Assembly: GCA_001799895.1 (NCBI GenBank) | Contig: MGUI01000018.1 | Span: forward strand, 1 to 57,336 | Direction of reading: 5' to 3' | DNA from: Elusimicrobia bacterium GWD2_63_28 | Lineage (GTDB): Bacteria > Elusimicrobiota > Elusimicrobia > Elusimicrobiales > UBA9959 | DNA length: 57,336 nt | In this document: piece by piece, positions 26,764-34,680 of the stretch | Position numbering within the stretch: position 1 is the stretch's first letter | How the letters are laid out: every line of letters starts with the position of its first letter | The notes under the pieces: model-generated | Seen by the model: only the letters and a program-made list of their open reading frames with translations | What the model was told of the DNA's origin: nothing | The model's database searches: none | Program-made: the position numbers and the translations under genes

Positions 26764-26780
26764 GTTTAAATTCTAGCAAA

Positions 26781-26818
26781 TACAAAAATAATCCCCGCCG
26801 TGTAAGGGCGGGGATTAT
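26781..26818 (-). terminator. Rho-independent terminator (minus strand)
   Basis: ATAATCCCCGCC (26788-26799) pairs perfectly with GGCGGGGATTAT (26807-26818). Read on the minus strand the hairpin is followed by TTTTTGTA. It ends the outer-membrane protein gene whose stop is at 26839. Confidence 0.9.
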
Positions 26819-26838
26819 CCGTGCGGTTGTCCGCGCTG

Positions 26839-28383
26839 CTAAAACAGCAGGCTGAAGCTGGCGGAGACGCCCAGCTTGGTCGGGACGTCCTTGTCGTCTA
26901 TGGTGGTCTTCTCCGTGCTGACCACGCCCGAGACGTCGAAGTGCATATGCAGCAGGTTCAGGCCGGTGCCCAGCGTGTAGGCCATCTTGGAGTCCTTCTC
27001 GGCCAGGTTCTTCATCAGGCCCGCGCGCAGCGGGATGTTGAAGGCCTTGCGGTTGAAGATGTTGATCTCGGTGCCCATGCACAGCTGGCGCGAGTCGAAG
27101 CCGTCCACCGGGGTCTTGTTCTTGGTGACGTCCAGGTCCAGCGCCAGGGTCCAGAACCTGGCCGGGTTCAGCGCGAAGCCGATGCGGGCCTGGCGGTCCA
27201 AGTCGTAGTCCGAGGCGTTCTCCACGTCGAAGGACGGGCTGTTGATATTGCGCAGCACGAAGCCCACCTTGGGGTGGAACGGGAGTTTTGGATAGGTGCG
27301 GTTTACGTCCCACAGCAGGCCCAGGTCCAGCGCAGGCTGCCAACTGGACTTCATGTCCTCCAGGGTTATCGAGCCCGCGGTGTCGGATTCCGAGAGGAAC
27401 TGGAAGGTGGTCCTGGTGGTGCGGCCATTTATCATCTTCACGTTGCCGCCCACCGACAGGCCGTGCAGCCATTTGTCCGCGTTCCAGGCGTAGCCTGCCG
27501 CTATCTCCACGAACGAAGCCCCCACCACGGTGAGGTTGGAGGTGTTGTTGGTGTAGGACGCGCCGGAGTTGGCAGATGCTATTATCGGCGCGACATCGGA
27601 AGCGTAGGTGGCCATGGTATTGGCCGCTTCTGCTATCTGCGCTACGGAAAGCCCCGAGGTTATGGCTTGGTTGTACAGCGCGTTCGCCAGCGTCTGGTCA
27701 TTGGTGATCGCTCCGTTGGAGCCGTTAAGACAACCGGCGGTGCCGCAGATCAGCGTAGAGATGGCCGACAGGCCGCCCATATTGGTTATGGCGCTCTCCA
27801 GCGTGTTGCGGGTGGCGAGGTCGCCGGGTGCGGCCGCGCTGACGCCGGCCATGTCAAAACCGGTTACCCCGGCGCCCGCGCCGAGGCCGACATTGGTAGT
27901 ATCTATGAACGGGTTCAAGCCTATCGCGGTGAAGTTATTTACGGACAACGCCACCTTGGAGAACTTGAAGTTGACGCCGCCGGCTACTTCAGCCAGCACA
28001 CCCTTGCCGGGCTCGTTCATGTCACTCATCAGGGAGAGCGTCTTGGCGAAGGTGGCTACCTGGTCGGCGTTGAGCTTGCCGCCGTTGGTCTGCGCGGCCT
28101 GTATGGCGGTATATTTATCCGCCAGGTCGCCTATCTGGCTGGCGTTCTTTATGATGTCGCCGGTGAATTCGGCCATTACTCCGACGGGCAGTTCCATGCC
28201 GGACACATTGGCGCTGCTCTTAACCAGCCCGCCCGGGTTCCAGTACTGGGCTATAGGGCCCTGCGCCACGGCCACGAAAGCACCGCCCATGCCCATGGGC
28301 CTGGTGCCCAGTATTTGCCACTGTTCGGCGTGCAGGACTGAAGGCGCAGACGCGAGAGCCAGTATAATAAATATTTTCTTCAT
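26839..28383 (-). CDS. Outer-membrane barrel protein (TraF/FadL-like)
   Basis: A 514-residue protein with a signal peptide cut after VLHA. The mature start QILGTRPMGMGGAFVA and the 'QYWNPGG' stretch match the TraF_2/PorV/FadL group of outer-membrane proteins; the rest alternates amphipathic strands with Gly/Asn-rich loops and ends in a C-terminal aromatic (SFSLLF). The ATG follows a GGGAGGA site. An extracytoplasmic helical insert (about residues 75-260) is larger than usual. Likely a channel or surface barrel; no conjugation genes are nearby. Confidence 0.75.
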   Translation of the reverse strand: MKKIFIILALASAPSVLHAEQWQILGTRPMGMGGAFVAVAQGPIAQYWNPGGLVKSSANVSGMELPVGVMAEFTGDIIKNASQIGDLADKYTAIQAAQTNGGKLNADQVATFAKTLSLMSDMNEPGKGVLAEVAGGVNFKFSKVALSVNNFTAIGLNPFIDTTNVGLGAGAGVTGFDMAGVSAAAPGDLATRNTLESAITNMGGLSAISTLICGTAGCLNGSNGAITNDQTLANALYNQAITSGLSVAQIAEAANTMATYASDVAPIIASANSGASYTNNTSNLTVVGASFVEIAAGYAWNADKWLHGLSVGGNVKMINGRTTRTTFQFLSESDTAGSITLEDMKSSWQPALDLGLLWDVNRTYPKLPFHPKVGFVLRNINSPSFDVENASDYDLDRQARIGFALNPARFWTLALDLDVTKNKTPVDGFDSRQLCMGTEINIFNRKAFNIPLRAGLMKNLAEKDSKMAYTLGTGLNLLHMHFDVSGVVSTEKTTIDDKDVPTKLGVSASFSLLF

Positions 28384-28472
28384 ATTCCTCCCTGACCGCA
28401 TTGACGATAGTTTAATTGATTTGCCCCGCCGCTGCCATAACCATTAAGTCACATTTGACCGCGGTTACATTG

Positions 28473-29330
28473 CTAAAGGGATTTGTTGAAAAAGGCCGTT
28501 ACCCGCTTCTCGTACTCCCCGCCGGAGAGCAGGCGGGTCTCGCCGTGCCCCGCGCGCGGGATAAGCCACAGCTCGGCCGCTGGAGCGGCGGCCTTTATGG
28601 CGCGGGAATTTCCCGGCGGCACCGCGGTGTCCTCCTCGCCGTGGATCAGCAGCAGCGGCGCCGCTAGGGCTGCGGCGTTCCTGACCGGGCTCACGGAGTT
28701 GACGTTCACGCCCAGCACCAGCAGGCTCCAGCCTTTCAGCAGCGCCACCAGCGGGGCGCGCAGCGCCCCCCAGCCCGCGAAGATATAGTTCAGCTGCCCG
28801 CCCAGGTCCGCGTAGGGCGCGTCGAGGGCGCGGGCTTTTACCGCCGGGTTTTCAGAGAGCAGCGCCGCCGCCCCGCCCATGGAGAAGCCGAACAGCCCGG
28901 CCCCGGCGAAGCCCCTGCTGCCCAGGAACTTCAGCGCGGCGTCTATGTCGCGGGTCTCCCGGGCCCCGCCCGTGGCGAAGAAGCCGCGGCTCCTGCCGGT
29001 GGCCCGGAAGTCGAAATAGAGCAGGTTGAAATCCGCGGAGAGGTACTCCGTGAGCCCCAGCACGTCGCTCTTGTCCATCGGGTAGCCGTGGCAGACCACC
29101 ACGGCCTTCTTCGACTTGGCGTTCGGCACGAACCAGGCGTCCAGCTCTACGCCGTCGGAGGTGGTGAGCTTCAGCGGCTCGTACTTCAGCCCGAAAGCGC
29201 CGGGGTGCAGCGCGCCCGGGTAGCGCTTCGGGTGGGAGTAAAGCCAGAAGAATAAAAAAGAAAGCGCGGCGAAGAGCAGCGCGGGGTAGGCGATCAGCCG
29301 CCAGCCTATTTTGAAAGCCCAGGAATTCAT
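28473..29330 (-). CDS. Alpha/beta hydrolase, membrane-anchored
   Basis: A 285-residue serine hydrolase with an N-terminal membrane helix (about 12-30). Catalytic elements: nucleophile elbow GFSMGG, Asp within HGEEDTAVPP and His in RAGHGE; an oxyanion-type HGYPMDKS stretch follows the N-terminal strand. Family members (FrsA/BAAT-like) are esterases or acyl hydrolases. Last gene of the surE-pcm operon, its ATG overlapping pcm. Confidence 0.85.
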   Translation of the reverse strand: MNSWAFKIGWRLIAYPALLFAALSFLFFWLYSHPKRYPGALHPGAFGLKYEPLKLTTSDGVELDAWFVPNAKSKKAVVVCHGYPMDKSDVLGLTEYLSADFNLLYFDFRATGRSRGFFATGGARETRDIDAALKFLGSRGFAGAGLFGFSMGGAAALLSENPAVKARALDAPYADLGGQLNYIFAGWGALRAPLVALLKGWSLLVLGVNVNSVSPVRNAAALAAPLLLIHGEEDTAVPPGNSRAIKAAAPAAELWLIPRAGHGETRLLSGGEYEKRVTAFFNKSL

Positions 29331-29986
29331 TCGGGCTTCAGGAGCGGCACGAAGCGCACCTGGCAGACGGTTTCCCGCTCCGCGCCTGACGGCGTGTTCT
29401 TCACCAGCAGCAGATCCTGCGGCTCGCTGCCGACGGGGATCACCAGCCGCCCCCCGGGCTTGAGCTGCGCCAGGAGCGCCGGCGGGATGTCGGGCGCGGC
29501 GCAGGTCACCATTATCGCGTCATAGGGCGCGTGTTCCTGCCAGCCCTGCGCGCCGTCCCCGGCCCTGAGTGAAATATTCCTGTAGCCGAGCTTCTCCAGC
29601 CTGGCGCGCGCGGCCAGGGCCAGGTCAGGGAACAGCTCCACGGTGCGCACCTCGGCGGCCAGTTCGGCCAGTACCGCGGTCTGGTAGCCTGAGCCGGTGC
29701 CTATCTCCAGCACCTTCTCGGCGCCTTTAAGGCCCAGCAGCTCGCTCATCAGCGCCACGATATAAGGCTGCGAGATGGTCTGCTCCCGGGCTATCGGCAG
29801 CGGGTAGTCCTCGTAGGCGCGCGAAACCATGTCCTCGGTCACGAAGCAGTGGCGGCAGACCTTGTCCATCGCGGCCAGCACGCGGAGGTCTTTCACGCCG
29901 CGCGCCTCTATCTGGTCCTTTATCATCTGCCGCCGTATAAAGCCCAGGTAGGCGTCGTATTTCGGGCCCAGAATCTTGTCTATCAC
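29327..29986 (-). CDS. pcm: Protein-L-isoaspartate O-methyltransferase
   Basis: Repairs isoaspartyl damage in aged proteins using SAM. The 219-residue protein has the family's QTISQPYIVALM and the SAM-binding LEIGTGSGYQTAVL, and DAIMVTCAAPDIP. The operon also has surE, the common partner of pcm in bacteria, in the same orientation about 1.5 kb upstream. Confidence 0.94.
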   Translation of the reverse strand: MIDKILGPKYDAYLGFIRRQMIKDQIEARGVKDLRVLAAMDKVCRHCFVTEDMVSRAYEDYPLPIAREQTISQPYIVALMSELLGLKGAEKVLEIGTGSGYQTAVLAELAAEVRTVELFPDLALAARARLEKLGYRNISLRAGDGAQGWQEHAPYDAIMVTCAAPDIPPALLAQLKPGGRLVIPVGSEPQDLLLVKNTPSGAERETVCQVRFVPLLKPE

Positions 29987-30357
29987 TACCAGACTCCCTT
30001 CTGTACCATGAAGCAGGCCAGCGTGGTCTTGATCCCGTACTCAGCGGCCTTTTGCGCGGCCTCTTCCGATTCTGAGCCCGGCTGCATCCAGATATGCCCG
30101 ACGCCGAGCTTGTTGCATTCCTCCACGACTTTTTCCGTAACCCCGGGGTGCACCACGGTGATGACCAGGTCGGGCTTGCTCTCTATTTCGGAGAGGCTTT
30201 TATAAACATTCTGCCCCAGCACGAAGCCGCCCTTCGGGTTCACTCCCTTTACCGGGTAGCCGGCGTGGAGCAGGTCCCGGAAGATCTTGTGGCCGTACTT
30301 GGAGGCGTCGTCAGATACCCCCACCACGGCTATCAGCTTGTATTCTTTAGGGTTCAT
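29986..30357 (-). CDS. CoA-binding domain protein (YccU-like)
   Basis: A 123-residue single Rossmann-type CoA-binding domain: AVVGVSDDASKYGHKI at the N-terminus, GVNPKGG in the middle and IWMQPGSESEEA near the end. I used the ATG at 30357, which overlaps the upstream gene (ATGA), giving the usual N-terminus MNPKEYK. The role of these small proteins is poorly defined; they may sense acyl-CoA or nucleotides. Stop and the pcm start abut. Confidence 0.9.
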   Translation of the reverse strand: MNPKEYKLIAVVGVSDDASKYGHKIFRDLLHAGYPVKGVNPKGGFVLGQNVYKSLSEIESKPDLVITVVHPGVTEKVVEECNKLGVGHIWMQPGSESEEAAQKAAEYGIKTTLACFMVQKGVW

Positions 30358-30806
30358 AATTGTCCGAAGTCTGTCCGCAGGCGCTCTTCCCACTGCTGCA
30401 GGCGCGGAAAATGATAGATCTCCAGGCCCGCCGAGAAGATCAGCAGCAGGTAGAAGTCCGCCGTGAAGCCGGTGAGCAGGAACAGGATAAGCCCGGAGAT
30501 GGCCGGCAGCTCGCAGATGCCGGCGGTTATTATGGCCGCCGCCGTCATGGATTTTATGGTTTCTTCCGGCGTGGCTTTTTTAGCCGCGAACCTGGCCGCC
30601 GCCAGTTTTACCAGGAGCAGCGCTGAAACGCCCAGCAGGTACAGGGCGTATTTAGCGGCGTAGGCCGCCGGCGGCTGCAGCGGGGGCTTGTGGCCCATGT
30701 GCCTGAGCAGTTCGGCCACTACCGCGTAGAAGACTATGGCCCCTATTATGCCCCCGGCCGCCAGCGCGGCCGCAAGATAGGCCTTCTTTATAGCTTCCCG
30801 GTTCAT
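30354..30806 (-). CDS. Four-helix membrane protein, unknown function
   Basis: A 150-residue protein with four hydrophobic stretches (about residues 10-30, 48-68, 85-105, 110-130) and a charged C-terminal tail. The arrangement superficially resembles small c-ring-like or DUF proteins but I recognise no family. It overlaps the CoA-binding gene and starts 4 bp after the upstream gene, inside the surE-pcm operon. Confidence 0.7.
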   Translation of the reverse strand: MNREAIKKAYLAAALAAGGIIGAIVFYAVVAELLRHMGHKPPLQPPAAYAAKYALYLLGVSALLLVKLAAARFAAKKATPEETIKSMTAAAIITAGICELPAISGLILFLLTGFTADFYLLLIFSAGLEIYHFPRLQQWEERLRTDFGQL

Positions 30807-30809
30807 GGC

Positions 30810-31427
30810 TCAATACTCGTAGAATTTGGACCCGTCCTGCCCGATATGGGTGCAGTCGAGCAGCAGCAGGCCGTAATTGACAGAGTCGGGGCTGGCGAAA
30901 TAAAGCCAGCCGCCGGAATCAGTAACGGCTTTGGAGACGTCCCTTTCGTGCTTTTTGGAGTCTATTATGGTGATCTTGTCGGTCTGGGCGTGTTCCGGCA
31001 GGTGCACCTTGGGCATAACGGCCATCAGCCTGGGAACCAGGACCGCCGGGTTCTTGGGGTATCTCCCGCCCTCTTCGGTGTAATAAACCTGGAGCGCCGC
31101 TCTGAAGGCCTGCAAAGTCTTTTCCGCGTCCACGGAGCGGGCCTTGTCCTCCGCTTCTTTTTCTTTACGGGCCATCTCCGTCAGTATCTTCTCGCCGATA
31201 GCCGCCTTTACCCTGGCGGTAAAGGAGGAGATCTCCGGGGCCAGCGCGTCCATTCTTTCCGCCGGTATCTCGGCGTTCCGGTCCACCAGCACCGCCAGGT
31301 ACTTCACGGCCTGCATGATCTCTTCGTAGTATTTTCCGCCGTGCGCGGGGGCGGGAGCCGCCGGCGCGGGCTGCTGCGCGCCCGCCGTGCCGCAAAACAG
31401 GAACAGTCCCAGTATTAAATTCTTCAT
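30810..31427 (-). CDS. Secreted pseudopilin-like protein
   Basis: A 205-residue protein with a conventional signal peptide (cut near GTAGA). After a charged helical part (residues about 40-110) comes a segment like a type II secretion GspG-type pseudopilin body: AFRAALQVYYTEEGGRYPKN, then PKVHLPEH, GGWLYFASPDS and a late DGSKFYEY. There is no prepilin-type leader with FTLIE, so it is probably not assembled into a pilus. Between surE and the membrane protein in one operon. Function unknown. Confidence 0.65.
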   Translation of the reverse strand: MKNLILGLFLFCGTAGAQQPAPAAPAPAHGGKYYEEIMQAVKYLAVLVDRNAEIPAERMDALAPEISSFTARVKAAIGEKILTEMARKEKEAEDKARSVDAEKTLQAFRAALQVYYTEEGGRYPKNPAVLVPRLMAVMPKVHLPEHAQTDKITIIDSKKHERDVSKAVTDSGGWLYFASPDSVNYGLLLLDCTHIGQDGSKFYEY

Positions 31428-31436
31428 GTCGGCTCC

Positions 31437-32195
31437 TTAAAGCTTAAGATTCCAGTTTTCCAGTTCCGGTATGAACTTGTAATCGGTCAGGTTGAACTGT
31501 ATCGGGGTGATGGACACGTAGCCGGCCCGCAGCGCGTTCAGGTCGCTGGCCAGGTCCGCGTCTTTCGGCTTGTAGTCGCCCGTCATCCAGTAGTAGGTGC
31601 TGCCGTGCGGGTCCGTTCTCTTCTCGAACCAGTCGTTGAAGCAGGTGAGGCTCTGGTTGGTCACGCGCACGCCCTTGAGCTTCCTGGCCGGCAAATTGGG
31701 CAGGTTGACGTTGAGCAGGGTGCCGGGCGGCAGGCGGCGCTTCTTGAACTGCCGCGCCAGCTTCACGGCGAAATCGGCGGCCGGGCCGAAGTCGGGTTTG
31801 GTGAAGGTGTCCAGCGAGATCGCTATGGACGGGATGCCCAGCAGGGCGCCCTCGGTGGCGCCGGAGACCGTGCCCGAATAGAGGATGTTGTAAGCCTGGT
31901 TGCCGCCCAGGTTTATGCCTGAGACCACCAGGTCGGGGCGCTTCTTCATTATCGCCTTGATGCCGAGCTTTACGCAGTCGGCCGGGGTGCCGCTGGAGGC
32001 GTAGCCGAAAAACTCCCTGTTGCGGCGGGCCGGCGTGACCCGCAGCGGGTCGGTTATGGTTATGGCGTGGCCCACGGCGCTGCGCTGGGTGTCGGGCGCC
32101 ACTACGGTGACATTGCCCGCCTTCTTCAGGGCGGTGGCCAGCGCGTAGATGCCTTCGGCGTAGATGCCGTCGTCGTTAGTGATGAGTATTTCCAT
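31437..32195 (-). CDS. surE: 5'/3'-nucleotidase SurE
   Basis: Stationary-phase survival nucleotidase, 252 residues. The NDDG metal motif is at the N-terminus (ITNDDGIYAEG), followed by the SGINLGGNQAYNILYSGTVSGA active-site region, shortened here to its key residues, and VNLPN. First gene of an operon running surE, pseudopilin-like, membrane protein, CoA-binding, pcm, hydrolase. A TATAAT about 36 bp upstream could be its -10. Confidence 0.94.
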   Translation of the reverse strand: MEILITNDDGIYAEGIYALATALKKAGNVTVVAPDTQRSAVGHAITITDPLRVTPARRNREFFGYASSGTPADCVKLGIKAIMKKRPDLVVSGINLGGNQAYNILYSGTVSGATEGALLGIPSIAISLDTFTKPDFGPAADFAVKLARQFKKRRLPPGTLLNVNLPNLPARKLKGVRVTNQSLTCFNDWFEKRTDPHGSTYYWMTGDYKPKDADLASDLNALRAGYVSITPIQFNLTDYKFIPELENWNLKL

Positions 32196-32264
32196 TGTGA
32201 AGTCCTTTACTTTCGCACCGTTAATTATAGTAATTAATTAAGCCGTCGTACGGCTGCCCGGCGC

Positions 32265-32294
32265 AAAAAAGAAGGGCCCCTTGCGGGGCCCTTC
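32265..32294 (-). terminator. Rho-independent terminator (minus strand)
   Basis: GAAGGGCCCC (32271-32280) and GGGGCCCTTC (32285-32294) form a perfect 10-bp stem with a TTGC loop. On the minus strand a run of six T follows. It ends the DUF481 gene. Confidence 0.93.
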
Positions 32295-32314
32295 CTGTTC
32301 AGCGCGCTGACTGC

Positions 32315-33031
32315 TTAATAATTAACTATTATCGCCAGGGAGTTCATGGTGTCGGTTTTCTTGAAACCGGCGCCGGGGCTGTTGGAGAATTTCCAGGTGT
32401 GGGAGGCCTTCAGCGAGAAGTGGGTACTTATCGAAGTGACCAGGGCGGTCTCGGCGTTCATGCGGTAGCCGTCCGACTCCTTCAGGTTCCCCAGGTACTC
32501 CGCGTCCTGGCTGACGTTGGCGGTGGGCGACAGCGCCCTGATGTACTTCGCGTAGGCGCGGTAGGAACCGAAGGACTGGTTGTCGGAGCCGGGCATGCGG
32601 TCTTCGAATACGTAGCCGCCGCCGAGTTCGGCGAACAGGTTGTCGTCGGTGGTGTTCAGGATGTGGCGGCCGACGCCGACAGCCACGTCCCAGCGGTCCA
32701 TGATGCCCGCGAAGCGGTTCTTGTCCCAGGAAGTCTTCTGGAAGGCGTAATTCTTGCCGGTAAGCTTGAAACTGAGCTTCTCGGAGGCGTTGTACTGTTC
32801 GGCGGTCACGGTGTTCCGGCTCTTGGTGCCCAGCCCGCCCGCGGCGATTTCCAGCGCCGTTTTGCCCCAATCATAGTTGAAGAGGTTTTTGCCCGACAGG
32901 GTCGAGGTCTTGGAGTTGCCCGAAGTCTGAACGTAGGACAGTTCCGCGGCGTCCTTCCAGGGCTTGGCTTCCTGCGCGGCGGCGTTAAGCCCCAGCGCTA
33001 AAAGAGAAACCGCAAGTATGGGTGTTTTCAT
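32315..33031 (-). CDS. DUF481 outer-membrane protein (YdiY-like)
   Basis: A 238-residue protein with a signal peptide (cut near AAAQ) and the YdiY-type DUF481 pattern: the mature protein opens AELSYVQTSGNSKTSTLS and continues as alternating beta-strands of a small barrel, ending in aromatic VNY. Family members are salt- or stress-induced outer-membrane proteins with no defined substrate. It lies 25 bp after a response-regulator gene and ends at a strong terminator. Confidence 0.85.
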   Translation of the reverse strand: MKTPILAVSLLALGLNAAAQEAKPWKDAAELSYVQTSGNSKTSTLSGKNLFNYDWGKTALEIAAGGLGTKSRNTVTAEQYNASEKLSFKLTGKNYAFQKTSWDKNRFAGIMDRWDVAVGVGRHILNTTDDNLFAELGGGYVFEDRMPGSDNQSFGSYRAYAKYIRALSPTANVSQDAEYLGNLKESDGYRMNAETALVTSISTHFSLKASHTWKFSNSPGAGFKKTDTMNSLAIIVNY

Positions 33032-33056
33032 TCTTGTCTCCTTTGATTTGCGAAAA

Positions 33057-33479
33057 TCACACGCCGGCTTTTTTGATCGGGGGCCGCGTATTGAGCAGTT
33101 TGTGCAGCAGTGCGCTGAGCACCGCCGTCTTCACCGGCTTCTCCAGGTACTCCCGCACATTGGTTTCCCGGCGTATCAGCTCGGAAGTCGAGCGATCCAT
33201 GAAGCGCCCCGTCATTATCACTACGGGAATGGCGCCGGTCTCTTCTTCCTGCAGCTCGCGCACCACCTCCATCCCGCTGCCGTTAGGCAGCATGAGGTCC
33301 AGGAGGATCAGGTCGGGGGCTTTCGCGCGGGCCTTCCGCAGGGCGTCGGCGCCGTCTTCGGCGGTCTCCACCCTGAAGCCTTCGCGCTGCAATAAGACCT
33401 GCAGCAATTCCCTGATGGCTTTGTCGTCGTCGACTATCAGGATCAGCTTGTCGGCTGAAGGTGCGAGCTTGTTTTCCAT
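33057..33479 (-). CDS. Response regulator receiver protein
   Basis: A 140-residue receiver domain without output domain. Acidic pocket VDDD, phospho-acceptor Asp in ILLDLMLP, switch Thr in VIMTGR and Lys in YLEKPVK. The ATG at 33479 (MENKLAPS) is chosen; the longer frame is a shadow of the upstream gene. It precedes the DUF481 gene in the same direction, which suggests a shared transcript. No kinase nearby. Confidence 0.9.
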   Translation of the reverse strand: MENKLAPSADKLILIVDDDKAIRELLQVLLQREGFRVETAEDGADALRKARAKAPDLILLDLMLPNGSGMEVVRELQEEETGAIPVVIMTGRFMDRSTSELIRRETNVREYLEKPVKTAVLSALLHKLLNTRPPIKKAGV

Positions 33480-33499
33480 TATTCCCCCGCCTCCGGCGC

Positions 33500-33763
33500 T
33501 TACAGCTCCGTCGTGCAGATGCCGTCTATCTTGGACCAGTCGACGTAGGAGCGCTTGCCCTGGCCCCTGTTGACGATCAGGCATTCGTCGGTATCGGTCA
33601 CCGACTCCGCCCTGAGCGCGCCGGCCGGAGTGGGTGCCTGGATAATGACCACAAATTGTTTATCGGGAAGTATGTAAGTCGCTTCCCCGGGCAGGGAATC
33701 AAGGCTGTCCGGTACCAGGGTGAACCGCTTCTTGAACAAACTCTGCAATACCGCTCTTTCCAT
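33500..33763 (-). CDS. Small conserved-looking protein, unknown function
   Basis: An 87-residue soluble protein with no family I recognise. Ribosome site GGAGGGG sits 7-8 bases before the ATG, which is good support that it is real. The sequence is mixed alpha/beta with no signal peptide or cysteine cluster apart from one late Cys. It lies 20 bp upstream of the response regulator, probably in its operon. Confidence 0.65.
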   Translation of the reverse strand: MERAVLQSLFKKRFTLVPDSLDSLPGEATYILPDKQFVVIIQAPTPAGALRAESVTDTDECLIVNRGQGKRSYVDWSKIDGICTTEL

Positions 33764-33975
33764 AGTGTTGTCCCCTCCGCGTTTTGGCTTTTGCCCGCCA
33801 GCCCGAAACGGGGGCTGTGCCGCGTGCAGAAATCATAATACAAAAAACGAGGCGTCTCCCGCTTATGGAGCCCGCCTAATAAGTATACCAGGGCCGGCCG
33901 TGCTTGTGTCGGTTCCGGAGCAGCCAAGAACGACTACCCCGGTTTTTGGTGTATAATGTTTTCGGGTTAGACAAT

Positions 33976-34659
33976 ATGAATTTAGGTCCCTGTCCAAACT
34001 GCGGCGCGCATAGCGTTCGCGCCGCAAGCGCGCGCCTGCTGCACCTGGCGCGCCTGGCGCACGGCACACATCGCCGGTACTGCTGCAGTTGCCGCAACCG
34101 CTGGACAGCTTCGGATAAAGTTTTCCTGCCGTGGGCCAGGCGCTTGGGAGTTCTTCTGATGTGCGCCGTCGTCGGGCTGGCGCTGGCCTGCGTGGTAAAT
34201 GAGGTGTGGCTTTCGCCGCGGCCGTGCCCGCTGCAAACCGAAGTCTGGGCCGGGGACTGGGCAGGGGGCGCGGAAACCTTCCCGGGCGGGGATAGGGCCG
34301 CGGCTTACGGGCTTTCGGGGATGGGTTTAACAGGGCAGGACTATGCGCGGCTGCGCGGGAGCGCCGGCCAATCGCTGGCGCAAAGCGCCTCATATCGCCG
34401 GGGCACGCAGGGAATCTTCCAGCAATATGGACCGCACCGGGATATGCCTGAGATCCTGCTGAGGGCGGCGGCCGTTATACGGCCCCTGGGCAAAACACCC
34501 GGGCAGTTCGCCAGCGAGATCGAAACCAGCGACAGGCAGACGCTCTGGAATAAATACGGGAACAATTTCTCCTCCAAGGAGGAGGCTAAGGCGGCCTATG
34601 ACGAGTTCAAGCGCCGCCGCAGCGAGATCCCTAACGACTGGCCCGACTCGGTTAAATAA
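33976..34659 (+). CDS. Zinc-ribbon membrane protein, unknown function
   Basis: A 227-residue protein. Residues 5-8 (CPNC) and about 40-43 (CCSC) form a zinc-ribbon, then one membrane helix (about 58-76), then an extracytoplasmic ~150-residue region ending in a charged helix. I chose the ATG at 33976 over a longer upstream start because it lies just behind a TATAAT (33952-33957) and gives a complete ribbon. Ribbon-plus-helix proteins often act as sensors or membrane regulators, but nothing specific is known here. Confidence 0.65.
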   Translation: MNLGPCPNCGAHSVRAASARLLHLARLAHGTHRRYCCSCRNRWTASDKVFLPWARRLGVLLMCAVVGLALACVVNEVWLSPRPCPLQTEVWAGDWAGGAETFPGGDRAAAYGLSGMGLTGQDYARLRGSAGQSLAQSASYRRGTQGIFQQYGPHRDMPEILLRAAAVIRPLGKTPGQFASEIETSDRQTLWNKYGNNFSSKEEAKAAYDEFKRRRSEIPNDWPDSVK

Positions 34660-34680
34660 TCCCCCCTAAAATCCCGCTTC

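Noticed and set aside
25793..27472. Long N-terminal extension of the ABC-2 permease frame
   Set aside because: It covers the ATPase and outer-membrane genes in other frames; the GTGA overlap start gives a normal permease.
26839..28383. Conjugation role for the TraF-like barrel
   Set aside because: No other transfer genes are present; TraF_2-like barrels are widespread in non-conjugative settings.
33764..33975. Possible tRNA or small RNA
   Set aside because: I looked for a T-loop/anticodon arm pattern here and across the window and saw none; the stretch looks like a promoter region only.
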